A stretch of 30,144 nucleotides of DNA from a bacterium (GTDB lineage Bacteria > Sysuimicrobiota > Sysuimicrobiia > Sysuimicrobiales > Segetimicrobiaceae), in the NCBI GenBank assembly GCA_035307765.1, contig DATGHU010000001.1, positions 1-30,144 of the forward strand, given 5' to 3'. The notes below the pieces were generated by a model that worked only from the letters and a program-made list of their open reading frames with translations, searched no databases and was not told the origin of the DNA. Shown one piece after another: positions 16,548 through 23,865 of the stretch (its first letter is position 1; every line of letters starts with the position of its first letter). The translations under genes were made by a program, and so were the position numbers.

Positions 16548-19433
16548 ATGCCCAGCCTGCCGACCGGGACGGTCACGTTCCTCTTCACCGACATTGAGGG
16601 CTCTACACGCCTCCTCGAGCAGCTGGGTGATCGCTACGCGAAGGTGCTGGCAGAGTATCGGCGACTTGTTCGAACAACTGCCTACACCAAAGGCGGACGT
16701 GACGTAGATACTCAGGGGGACGGTTGCTTCCTAGCCTTCCCTCGAGCCAAAGATGCGTTGTCCGCCGCTGTCGCGGCGCTTCACGCAATCAAACGCTTCC
16801 CCTGGCCCGCCGGTATTTCCGTCCGCGTCAGGATGGGCCTCCACACTGGGGAGCCAGTCAGCGGTAACGGCGGCTATGTGGGGATGGCTGTCCATCGCGC
16901 ATCTCGTATCTGCGCCGTGGGGCACGGAGGACAAATTCTGCTCTCTCAGACGACGCGCGATCTCGTGGCGGACGATCCGCCAAAAGGAGTAAACTTCCGC
17001 GACCTCGGCCAGCATCGGCTAAAAGATCTCGGTGATCCGCAGCACCTGTTCCAGGTCGTGACAGCCAGCCTACCCGCCGACTTCCCGCCGCTCAATTCTC
17101 TCGATGCTCTCCCCAATAACCTCCCGCGCCAGGTGGCAAGTTTCGTCGGGCGGACGCTGGAAATAATCGAAGTCAAACGACTACTGACCACCACGTGCTT
17201 GCTGACCCTCACAGGAGCGGGGGGCTCCGGGAAGACGCGGCTCGCGCTACAAGTGGCTGCTGACTTGCTCGAACTGTACCCTGACGGCGCGTGGATGGTC
17301 GACTTGGCACCGCTCTCAGATCCCACCCTTGTTCCCCTCGCCGCCGTGTCGGCGTTAGGGGTCTCCGAGCAACCAACCCGCTCCTTGATCGAGACGCTAG
17401 CGGACTACCTGCGCTCCAAGTCGTTGCTGCTCATACTCGACAACTGCGAGCACCTCTTGTCCACCAGCGCCCAGCTTGCGGACACCCTGCTACGGACCTG
17501 CCCGAAATTGCGTATCCTGGCGACGAGCCGGGAAGGACTCAGGATCGCCGGCGAGATGACCTACACTGTACCCTCGCTTTCGTTGCCCGATCCTCGGGTG
17601 CTCCCGTCACCTCGGGATTTGATGCAGTTCGAGGCGGTGCGTCTTTTCGCCGAACGCGCCGCCTTCGGCAAGCCTGGGTTTCAGGTCACTTCCGGCAATG
17701 CAGCAGCGGTAGCGCACATCTGTCACAGGTTGGACGGCATCCCTTTGGCGATCGAGTTGGCGGCGGCGCGGGTGAAGGCGATGCCGCTCGAGACCATTGC
17801 CCTTAGGCTCGACGATCGGTTTCGACTGCTGACAGGGGGGAGCCGGACGGCGCTCCCTCGTCAGCAAACCCTGCGCGGAGCAATGGATTGGAGCTATGAA
17901 CTCCTATCGGAGCTCGAACGATCCCTGTTGCGGCAGCTCTCGGTGTTCGTGGGCGGATTCACGCTGGAGGCGGCCGAGAGAGTCTGCGGGGACGGCGGTG
18001 GGGACCGAGGTGACATCCTCAACCTGTTGACGAACCTTGTCAACAAGTCGCTCGTCGGCTTTGACGAGCAGCAGGGAGGGGGTCGGTACCGATTGCTGGA
18101 GACGATGCGTCAGTACAGTTGGGACCGGCTCGTGGCGTCAGGAGAGGAACACCACGTCCGAGGGCGACATCGGGACTATTTCCTGGGATTGGCGGAGCAG
18201 GCCGAGCTGAAGTTTCGGGGCCCCGATCAGGGCGCCTGGAACAAGCGGTTAGAAACAGAGTATGACAACGTGCGAGCCGCTGTCAGCTGGAGCATGACGG
18301 AGGGAACCTTAGAAGTGGGCTTGCGGTTGGCGAGCAGCTTGTATTGGCTCTGGGACATACGGGGATTGCGCGAGGGGGGCGAGTGGTTGGACGCGATGCT
18401 CGCTCAGGCGACGGACACGTCGCCGGCGGTGAGGGCCAGAGCGCTCAACGCGGCGGCGTTCGTTGCGCACCGCCAGGGTCGCCCTGACCGGATCTTGGAA
18501 CGCTGTCGCGAGGCGCTGAATCTCTGTCGCGCCTTGGGCGACGAGCACGGGAGCGCATGGGCGCTCCATTATCTTGCTCACGCGGCGGAGTTACAAGGCG
18601 ACTATGCTGAGGCCGGTGTGAAGATGGAAGAAAGTGTGGCTCTGTGCCGGCGAACGGGAAACACGTGGTATCTCCCGGTGTCTCTGAACTGTCTGGGGGA
18701 GATCGTACGGCTGCAGGGTGACTACGAACGGGCGACGGTACTCAGCGAGGAAAGCTTGAGCATCGCCAGAAAACTGGGGGACACACGGGGCGTGGCTTCT
18801 GCGCTCGCCAACGCGGGGGTGGTGCTGGCGCTTCAAGGAAACTACCAGCGTGCAGAAGCGATGCTCAAGGAGGGCCTCGCGCTGTTCTGTGAGCTCGGCG
18901 TCAAGTTGCGCACGTCCCACTGCCTGCTCGCGTTGGCCAGGACCGCGCATGGACGAGGGCAGAATGAGCGCGCCGCACGGTTGTTTGGGGCCGTCGCGGC
19001 CTTGCGGGAGAGCACGGGCATTGGCCCCGCGCCGTCCGACCTGGCTGAGGACGATCGTGCGGTCACCGCCCTTCGTGCCGCGATGGGAGACGTTGCATTC
19101 GCAGCGGCGTGGGCAGAGGGCCGCGGGATGACGCCGGAACGAGTGATCGAGGTTGCGCTGACCTCAGAAGACATTGTCCCGTCCAAAACCAAAAGTCTGG
19201 AGAAGCCGATCAGCCATGGCCAACTGGACCGGCTCTCTCTACGCGAGCGGGAAGTGGCCGTACTGGTCGCGCGGGGCCTGACAAACCGTGAAATCGCCTC
19301 GCAGCTTACGGTAACGGTGAGGACGGCGGAAACACATGTGCAAAACGTCCTGAATAAGCTCGGGTTGAACTCTCGAGCCCAGATCGCCGCCTGGGCAGTC
19401 GAACAGGGCCTCTATACCCCATCCCCGAGTTGA
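16548..19433 (+). CDS. Class III nucleotide cyclase - STAND NTPase - TPR - LuxR regulator
   Basis: A 961-residue protein combining all modules of this family. An N-terminal class III cyclase domain (D15 in FTDIEGST, D58 in QGD, RMGLHTGEP, VHRASR) is followed by a STAND ATPase (Walker A GAGGSGKT near 223-230, LLLILDNCEHL near 296-306), a winged helix (GAMDWSYELL), a TPR-like array (YLAHAAELQGDYAEA, ERATVLSEESLSIARKLGD and others), and a LuxR helix-turn-helix in the last roughly 65 residues (LSLREREVAVLVARGLTNREIA…THVQNVLNKLG). GGGGAGG precedes the ATG at 5-6 bases. The layout matches the mycobacterial Rv0386/Rv2488c type. It could couple an unknown TPR ligand both to cyclic-nucleotide synthesis and to transcription. 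As in its neighbour, the adenine-specifying Lys is replaced by Asp. Confidence 0.9.
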   Translation: MPSLPTGTVTFLFTDIEGSTRLLEQLGDRYAKVLAEYRRLVRTTAYTKGGRDVDTQGDGCFLAFPRAKDALSAAVAALHAIKRFPWPAGISVRVRMGLHTGEPVSGNGGYVGMAVHRASRICAVGHGGQILLSQTTRDLVADDPPKGVNFRDLGQHRLKDLGDPQHLFQVVTASLPADFPPLNSLDALPNNLPRQVASFVGRTLEIIEVKRLLTTTCLLTLTGAGGSGKTRLALQVAADLLELYPDGAWMVDLAPLSDPTLVPLAAVSALGVSEQPTRSLIETLADYLRSKSLLLILDNCEHLLSTSAQLADTLLRTCPKLRILATSREGLRIAGEMTYTVPSLSLPDPRVLPSPRDLMQFEAVRLFAERAAFGKPGFQVTSGNAAAVAHICHRLDGIPLAIELAAARVKAMPLETIALRLDDRFRLLTGGSRTALPRQQTLRGAMDWSYELLSELERSLLRQLSVFVGGFTLEAAERVCGDGGGDRGDILNLLTNLVNKSLVGFDEQQGGGRYRLLETMRQYSWDRLVASGEEHHVRGRHRDYFLGLAEQAELKFRGPDQGAWNKRLETEYDNVRAAVSWSMTEGTLEVGLRLASSLYWLWDIRGLREGGEWLDAMLAQATDTSPAVRARALNAAAFVAHRQGRPDRILERCREALNLCRALGDEHGSAWALHYLAHAAELQGDYAEAGVKMEESVALCRRTGNTWYLPVSLNCLGEIVRLQGDYERATVLSEESLSIARKLGDTRGVASALANAGVVLALQGNYQRAEAMLKEGLALFCELGVKLRTSHCLLALARTAHGRGQNERAARLFGAVAALRESTGIGPAPSDLAEDDRAVTALRAAMGDVAFAAAWAEGRGMTPERVIEVALTSEDIVPSKTKSLEKPISHGQLDRLSLREREVAVLVARGLTNREIASQLTVTVRTAETHVQNVLNKLGLNSRAQIAAWAVEQGLYTPSPS

Positions 19434-19589
19434 TAGCGGCGACAGATACCCTCGGCTACGTCCCATGTAATGCGTACTGTCCACGGTGTCTCCAGCACGC
19501 TTTCCCATAGACTGGTCTCGTAACCGCGCTCCGGCAGTATGCGCTTCAAATGCAGACCGAGCAGACGCGGAGGGGTCGTCCGGGGGTGA

Positions 19590-19730
19590 ATTCACGGGAC
19601 TTTATGTTTCATACCGAGCGTCAAGACGCGTAGAAGCAATGTACATGACTCCGGACGTGGTTGCGCAGCGGCAAGCACTGCTTCGAGCGTTGACGCTCCG
19701 TGCGGGCGAACGGGTACTGAACAGAAGTCG
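19590..19730 (+). pseudogene. N-terminal fragment of a class I SAM methyltransferase
   Basis: One plus-strand frame reads YRASRRVEAMYMTPDVVAQR followed by QALLRALTLRAGERVLN, the characteristic lead-in of a large group of SAM-dependent methyltransferases in which GERVLD runs directly into the glycine-rich SAM-binding loop. Here the frame continues RSRDHPF, so the loop and all of the catalytic domain are missing. It is a truncated remnant. The rest of 19434-19589 and 19731-19920 holds no gene I can support. Confidence 0.55.
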
Positions 19731-19920
19731 TGACCACCCCTTCGTGCATTGGCCCCGCCAACCATTCAAATATAGAATCGCCTGCAGGGTTCGTATCCGT
19801 GGCTACGTATCGTTGAATCCGTACTTTCCACGATGCGTCCTGGTGCGGTCTTTCCATAAACTAATCTCGCCAGTTGGTCTCAGCGTTGGAAGCAGGACTG
19901 TCTATAAGGGAGGTGTCGAG

Positions 19921-20343
19921 ATGACAAGCAGGTTGTTGGTCGCGCTTTGTACCGTGATTGTGCTGGGCATCGGTGGGGGGGCCGTGGCGCGTGCCACTGG
20001 TCAGACGTCCACGCCGCCTGCCCCCGTCACAGTATCCCGGGCCGCGTTCCCAATCACCGTGGCGACGGGCGAGTATGACTTGATCAATGTCGTCGCGAAT
20101 CTCGCCCCAGGGAGCGGCGTGCCCTGGCACTATCACAGTGGGCCTGTGGTGGGCACCGTGATCTCCGGCGAGGCCACCCTGTTGTCACGAGAGGTTGGAG
20201 AGAAAACTATTAAGGCTGGGCAAAGTTGGATCGAGAAGCCGAATGAGGTGGGTGAATTCATCAACCGGAGTTCCGGCTACACGTACATCGTCGCGACCTA
20301 CCTGGTCCCCAAGGGTGCACCCCCGACGACGTTCGTCAAGTAG
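19921..20343 (+). CDS. Secreted cupin-domain protein
   Basis: A 140-residue protein with an N-terminal signal peptide (basic start, then VALCTVIVLGIGGGAVA, cleavage near ARA/TG). It is followed by a small cupin barrel: GSGVPWHYHSGPVVGTVISGEATL (metal-site histidines HYH) and GQSWIEKPNEVGEFINRSSG. Cupins of this short type bind a metal or small ligand, and no specific activity is evident. The ATG at 19921 follows GGGAGGTG at 6-8 bases. The open frame extends upstream but has no ribosome site and overlaps the methyltransferase scrap. It is the last gene of element 2, about 25 bases before the conserved left arm of att copy C. Confidence 0.75.
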   Translation: MTSRLLVALCTVIVLGIGGGAVARATGQTSTPPAPVTVSRAAFPITVATGEYDLINVVANLAPGSGVPWHYHSGPVVGTVISGEATLLSREVGEKTIKAGQSWIEKPNEVGEFINRSSGYTYIVATYLVPKGAPPTTFVK

Positions 20344-20369
20344 AGGAGTCAAGCGATCCCACAGATCCT

Positions 20370-20471
20370 GTTCTGCCGTCTGAGGGGCCGAAACCCGCGG
20401 AAAGTACGGCGTCTAGCAGTGCCGTGCAGTCGGATGTTGCCAGGTTCTTGGTGGAGGCGGCGGGAATCGAA
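20370..20471. repeat. ssrA 3'-end attachment site, copy C (intact target)
   Basis: The 24-base core 20448-20471 covers the encoded CCA, acceptor 3' strand and half of the T-arm of ssrA. The left arm 20370-20447 matches 1468-1545 and, from the GTGG/GCGG block on, copy B. Here the core continues into the complete T-stem and the rest of ssrA, so this is the junction that keeps the tmRNA gene whole. Confidence 0.82.
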
Positions 20472-20799
20472 CCCGCGTCCTGAAGCCGCGAGGGCAAGGC
20501 ATCTACGCGCGTATCCTGCGAATTTGGGTTCGCGAGGCTGGACTCCCGCAGGCGGGATTCCAAACCGCTAGCTCTCTGGGTCTTAGCCGGCGTTCCCGGA
20601 GCGAAGAACGCCGGAGCAGCCGACTGTTGACGCTCGACCCCCGCCCGCCGGCGTAGCGGGGCGAGCGACGCTACTTAGTTAAGCAGCGTAAGCGAGCTGT
20701 GTATCGGCGTGTATGCGCCGTCCAGTTGTTTAGCGAGGACCTGGACCACCTCGGCGCGCCACCCTGCTTCTGCCTGCTCAGTCGAGACCTTTCGCCCCC
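20449..20799 (-). ncRNA. ssrA: tmRNA (transfer-messenger RNA)
   Basis: A 351-base tmRNA with encoded CCA. The 5' end GGGGGCGAAAGGTCTCGACT is the classic tmRNA start, and the 3' end GCGGGTTCGATTCCCGC plus CGCCTCCACCA gives the T-arm and acceptor. The acceptor halves pair fully with a G-U wobble at the third pair, the alanine identity element for AlaRS. A reading frame in the middle ends …QLAYAA then TAA at 20681-20679. Starting from the GCC at 20708 the tag would be ADTQLAYAA, though the resume codon is uncertain. It rescues stalled ribosomes with SmpB, encoded 73 bases upstream. Its 3' end is the integration target of the neighbouring elements. Confidence 0.93.
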
Positions 20800-20831
20800 A
20801 TTCTGGAGAGATGGACGGAGCCAACAGATAT

Positions 20832-20840
20832 ATTATACCA
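20832..20840 (-). promoter_or_regulatory. Extended -10 promoter of ssrA
   Basis: On the minus strand TGGTATAAT forms an extended -10 box (TGn plus a perfect TATAAT) about 33 bases before the mature tmRNA 5' end, in the short gap after smpB. No good -35 is present, as expected for an extended -10 promoter. It would give a precursor trimmed at the 5' end by RNase P. Confidence 0.65.
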
Positions 20841-20871
20841 CGAGCATGAAGGGGCCCGGAGCCGTATGCGG

Positions 20872-21375
20872 CTACGAACGACGAGGTCTCGGCGTCCTCG
20901 CGCCCAGGTTTCTGGCGATCCGCCGCTCCGCGTCCCTCTCGGCGATCCGCTCCCTCTTGTCGTACAGGTGCCGCCCACGCGCGACGGCGAGTTCGACCTT
21001 GACCACACCCCGCCGGAAGTACAGGCGGAGCGGCACCAGCGTGTAGCCTTTCTGGTCGGTCTTGCTCCTAAGACGAAGGATCTCGCGATGGTGCAGCAGG
21101 AGCTTGCGTGTCCGCAAAGGATCGTGGTTGTGAATGTTCCCCTGCGCATACGGGTTGATATGGAGGTGGTGCAGCCAGACTTCGTCGCCGACGACGCGGG
21201 CAAATGCGTCCGAGAGGTTCACGCGGCCCTCGCGGAGCGATTTTACCTCCGTGCCGGTCAGGACGATCCCGGCCTCGTGAGTCTCCTCGATCCAGAATTC
21301 GTGCCGCGCACGGCGGTTGGTCGCTACCGACTTCGTGCCCGCGTCCTGGGTGGCGCCCGGGGACATGGCTCTCAC
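20872..21375 (-). CDS. smpB: SsrA-binding protein SmpB
   Basis: A 167-residue SmpB. Family blocks include [52 protein letters not shown], and the lysine-rich [10 protein letters not shown] segment, followed by [28 protein letters not shown] and a basic tail that folds in the ribosomal A site. SmpB binds the tRNA-like part of tmRNA during trans-translation, and ssrA follows directly. The start is GTG at 21375 overlapping the stop of the thioesterase gene (GTGA). An in-frame ATG at 21366 is an equally plausible start. The first roughly 17 residues are not conserved in the family. Confidence 0.95.
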   Translation of the reverse strand: MRAMSPGATQDAGTKSVATNRRARHEFWIEETHEAGIVLTGTEVKSLREGRVNLSDAFARVVGDEVWLHHLHINPYAQGNIHNHDPLRTRKLLLHHREILRLRSKTDQKGYTLVPLRLYFRRGVVKVELAVARGRHLYDKRERIAERDAERRIARNLGARTPRPRRS

Positions 21376-21758
21376 GCACCGCGGACGAAAGTCCCTTTGG
21401 CCTCAGCCAGGGGGGTCCCGTCGGGCAGGGAAAGGACCGCCTCGGCAGTATACAGTTTCGCCCGCTCGCCGGTGAGCGTCGCGATCACCACCAACCGCCT
21501 GCCGACCGGGGCCTCGCGGCGGAAGCGGATTTCCAGCCGAGCGGTGAGCGATTCTTGGCCCCGCATGTGAAACAGCTGGGCCATCGCGTCGTCTAGAGCC
21601 GCGGTGACGATGCCGCCGTGCAGGACGCCCTCGTATCCCTGGTAATGGGAGCCCGGGGTAAACTCCGCCCGGACGCGATCCCCCTCCGCCGTAAACTTCA
21701 GGCGAAGCCCAATCGGGTTCTGCGGACCGCAGGCGAAGCAGCCGCTCCCGTCACGCAT
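21372..21758 (-). CDS. PaaI-type hotdog thioesterase
   Basis: A 128-residue hotdog-fold acyl-CoA thioesterase. Visible motifs are [16 protein letters not shown] at the start and the catalytic region [21 protein letters not shown] with the HGG and the acidic residue in the following helix. The strand [19 protein letters not shown] and C-terminal AEAKGTFV follow. The family hydrolyses small or aromatic acyl-CoA esters. The ATG at 21758 has GGAGG eight bases upstream and overlaps the end of the ABC-F gene by 8 bases. It in turn overlaps smpB, so the three genes are translationally coupled. A longer start at 21782 is possible but lacks a ribosome site. Confidence 0.85.
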   Translation of the reverse strand: MRDGSGCFACGPQNPIGLRLKFTAEGDRVRAEFTPGSHYQGYEGVLHGGIVTAALDDAMAQLFHMRGQESLTARLEIRFRREAPVGRRLVVIATLTGERAKLYTAEAVLSLPDGTPLAEAKGTFVRGA

Positions 21759-23748
21759 CCGCCCGCCCTCCACCACCTTCAAGTGCGGCGTAGAGAGATT
21801 CCAACGCGGCGGTCACCTCTTCATACCGTTGGACTGTCTCACGCGCGCGGCCGGCATCGCGGTAGAGCTCCGGATCCCCCATCAGCCGGCTCAGGTTGCC
21901 CATCTCCCGCTCCAACGCGGTAATCTGATCGATGACCTCTTCCGCCGTCGGCTCCGCCACGCGCGGGGCCGCAACGGACCTCCGAGATGGTCGTGGAGAA
22001 CGCTGCCCCGCTTCCCTCGCCGAAGGCAACGCATGGGGTGCCGTCCCGGGCACCTCCGGGGTCGTTTGGCCGGCACGGCGATCAGCGACCGGAGCCGCAG
22101 GCGGCCTGGGGGCAAGATTCCTTCCCCCGGCGGTCGGCGCCCCCGCCAATCCCTCCCGGTACTTATGGTAGGGGCCCGGTACCGACCGCACACGACCCTC
22201 CCCCAGAACCAGCAGTTGGCCGGCCAGCCGGTCGATGAAGAACCGATCGTGCGAGACGAACAAGATGGCCCCGGGAAACCCTCGAAGCGCACCCTCCAGA
22301 GCTTCCAGCGTCGTGAGGTCGAGGTGGGTCGTGGGCTCGTCAAGGAGCAGGACGTCGGGTCGATCCAGAACGAGTTTCGCCAGGGCCACCCTCCGTCGCT
22401 CCCCGCCGCTCAGCTGAGCCACCTTTTTGTCGACGTCCTCCCCCGAGAACAGGAACCGGCCGAGCAGCGACCTGACCTGGGCGGGCGTCACGGGGCGGGC
22501 GCCGAGCACCTCCCCCAGCACCGTCTGGTTCAGATCGAGTGAATCCTCAGAGTGCTGGGCGAAGTAGCCGATGCGCATCCCCGGGGCCGGCTCGACGTGA
22601 CCGGCCGTCGGTGGTTCAGTGCGGGCGATGATCCGAAGGAGCGTGGTCTTCCCTGCCCCGTTCGGCCCGATCAACCCGATCTTCTCCCCCCGATGGACCT
22701 CCAGATCCACTCCCCCCAATACCTCCAGGTTCCCGTAGCGTTTGGTAACGCCGCGCAGCCGGAGCACAACCTGGGGGTTGCGGCGTGGGGCCTCAAGGTG
22801 AATCGCCGCGGTGCGATGGGTCCTCGGCGCGGCCACCGGCTGGATTTTCGCCAGCCGCTTCTCGCGCGACTTGGCCTGCCGGCTCTTCTGGCCGGCATGA
22901 TACCGGCGGATGTACGCTTTCAAGTTGTCGATCTCTTCCTGCTGCCGTTCGAAGGCTTCCTGCTGGCGGGCCCGGCGGGCGACCCGCTCGATGACGTAGT
23001 ACGAATAGCTCCCAGGGTACTCCTCGATCCGCCCGTCCTCGAGATCCAAGGTTCGCGTCGTCACGGCGTCGAGGAGGAAGCGGTCGTGGCTCACGAGGAG
23101 CATCGCCCCCGCGTACTGCTTGAGAAACGACTCGAGCCATTCCTGGCCGTCGAGATCAAGGTGGTTCGTGGGCTCGTCGAGGAGGAGCAGATCGGGCCCG
23201 GTGAGCAGCAGGCGCGCGAGCGCCGCCCTGGACCGCTGCCCGCCGCTCATCGAGGCGAGCGGCTGGTGGAACTGTTCCTCGCGGAACTCCAACCCGCTCA
23301 ACGTCCGCCGAACCTCCGCCTCGAACGTAAACCCACCGCGCGCCTCAAACTGATCGCGGAGGCGTCCGTACTCCTCGAGCGCTCCCGAGAGGCGCGCGTC
23401 GTCCCCGTGCACCTCCGGCGCCGAGAGCAGCGCCTCCAATTCCGCCAGGCGCCGCTCGGTCGCGGCGACGTGGGCGAACGGCGCGGCCGCTTCGTCCCAG
23501 AGCGAGCGCGTTTCATCAACCTCGGGATTTTGCGGCAGGTACCCGATCACCGCGCCGCTGGCGACGGTGCGGGCGCCGCCGTCGGGGGCCTCCAGCCCGG
23601 CCACCACGCGCAGCAGCGTGGTCTTGCCCACCCCATTCCGGCCGACCAACGCGACCTTCTCCTGCGGCTCCAGGGCGAAGGAGACCCCGGTCAGCACCGG
23701 GGAGGCCCCGTATGACTTGGTGAGATCAGCGGTAAGGAGCAGCGGCAT
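21751..23748 (-). CDS. ABC-F family ATPase (ribosome-associated)
   Basis: A 665-residue protein with two ABC ATPase domains and no membrane segments. The first has Walker A GRNGVGKTT, signature SGGQRSRAALARLL and Walker B LLLLDEPTNHLDL. A basic helical linker (QQEEIDNLKAYIRRYHAGQKSRQAKSREKR, spanning the inter-domain region) is typical of ABC-F translation factors of the Uup/EttA kind. The second has GPNGAGKTT, LSGGERRRVALAKLVL and VLLLDEPTTHLDL. A low-complexity segment leads to a C-terminal coiled coil (VIDQITALEREMGNLSRLM…). It likely acts on ribosomes or in DNA/RNA stress tolerance. I choose the ATG at 23748 because a good promoter is centred near 23800 with a start of transcription near 23780. 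A TTG at 23796 is possible only with upstream initiation. Confidence 0.9.
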   Translation of the reverse strand: MPLLLTADLTKSYGASPVLTGVSFALEPQEKVALVGRNGVGKTTLLRVVAGLEAPDGGARTVASGAVIGYLPQNPEVDETRSLWDEAAAPFAHVAATERRLAELEALLSAPEVHGDDARLSGALEEYGRLRDQFEARGGFTFEAEVRRTLSGLEFREEQFHQPLASMSGGQRSRAALARLLLTGPDLLLLDEPTNHLDLDGQEWLESFLKQYAGAMLLVSHDRFLLDAVTTRTLDLEDGRIEEYPGSYSYYVIERVARRARQQEAFERQQEEIDNLKAYIRRYHAGQKSRQAKSREKRLAKIQPVAAPRTHRTAAIHLEAPRRNPQVVLRLRGVTKRYGNLEVLGGVDLEVHRGEKIGLIGPNGAGKTTLLRIIARTEPPTAGHVEPAPGMRIGYFAQHSEDSLDLNQTVLGEVLGARPVTPAQVRSLLGRFLFSGEDVDKKVAQLSGGERRRVALAKLVLDRPDVLLLDEPTTHLDLTTLEALEGALRGFPGAILFVSHDRFFIDRLAGQLLVLGEGRVRSVPGPYHKYREGLAGAPTAGGRNLAPRPPAAPVADRRAGQTTPEVPGTAPHALPSAREAGQRSPRPSRRSVAAPRVAEPTAEEVIDQITALEREMGNLSRLMGDPELYRDAGRARETVQRYEEVTAALESLYAALEGGGGRADA

Positions 23749-23785
23749 CGGCGTGGGGGGCCGCGGGACGACTCGGGCCCGGACG

Positions 23786-23815
23786 AGTGTACTCAAAGCG
23801 GCGCGGACGTGTCAA
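23786..23815 (-). promoter_or_regulatory. Sigma-70-like promoter of the ABC-F operon
   Basis: On the minus strand TTGACA (23815-23810) and TACACT (23791-23786) are separated by 18 bases. The -35 is a perfect consensus match. Transcription would start near 23779, about 30 bases before the preferred ABC-F start, and continue through the thioesterase and smpB. Confidence 0.65.
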
Positions 23816-23865
23816 GGTCGGCACCGGAAGGGGACCTTCGGGTGCACATCGAAGGACGAAGCAAC

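Noticed and set aside
22552-23715. A 387-codon plus-strand frame opposite the ABC-F gene.
   Set aside because: It is a shadow of the ABC-F coding strand. The opposite strand carries both sets of ATPase motifs.
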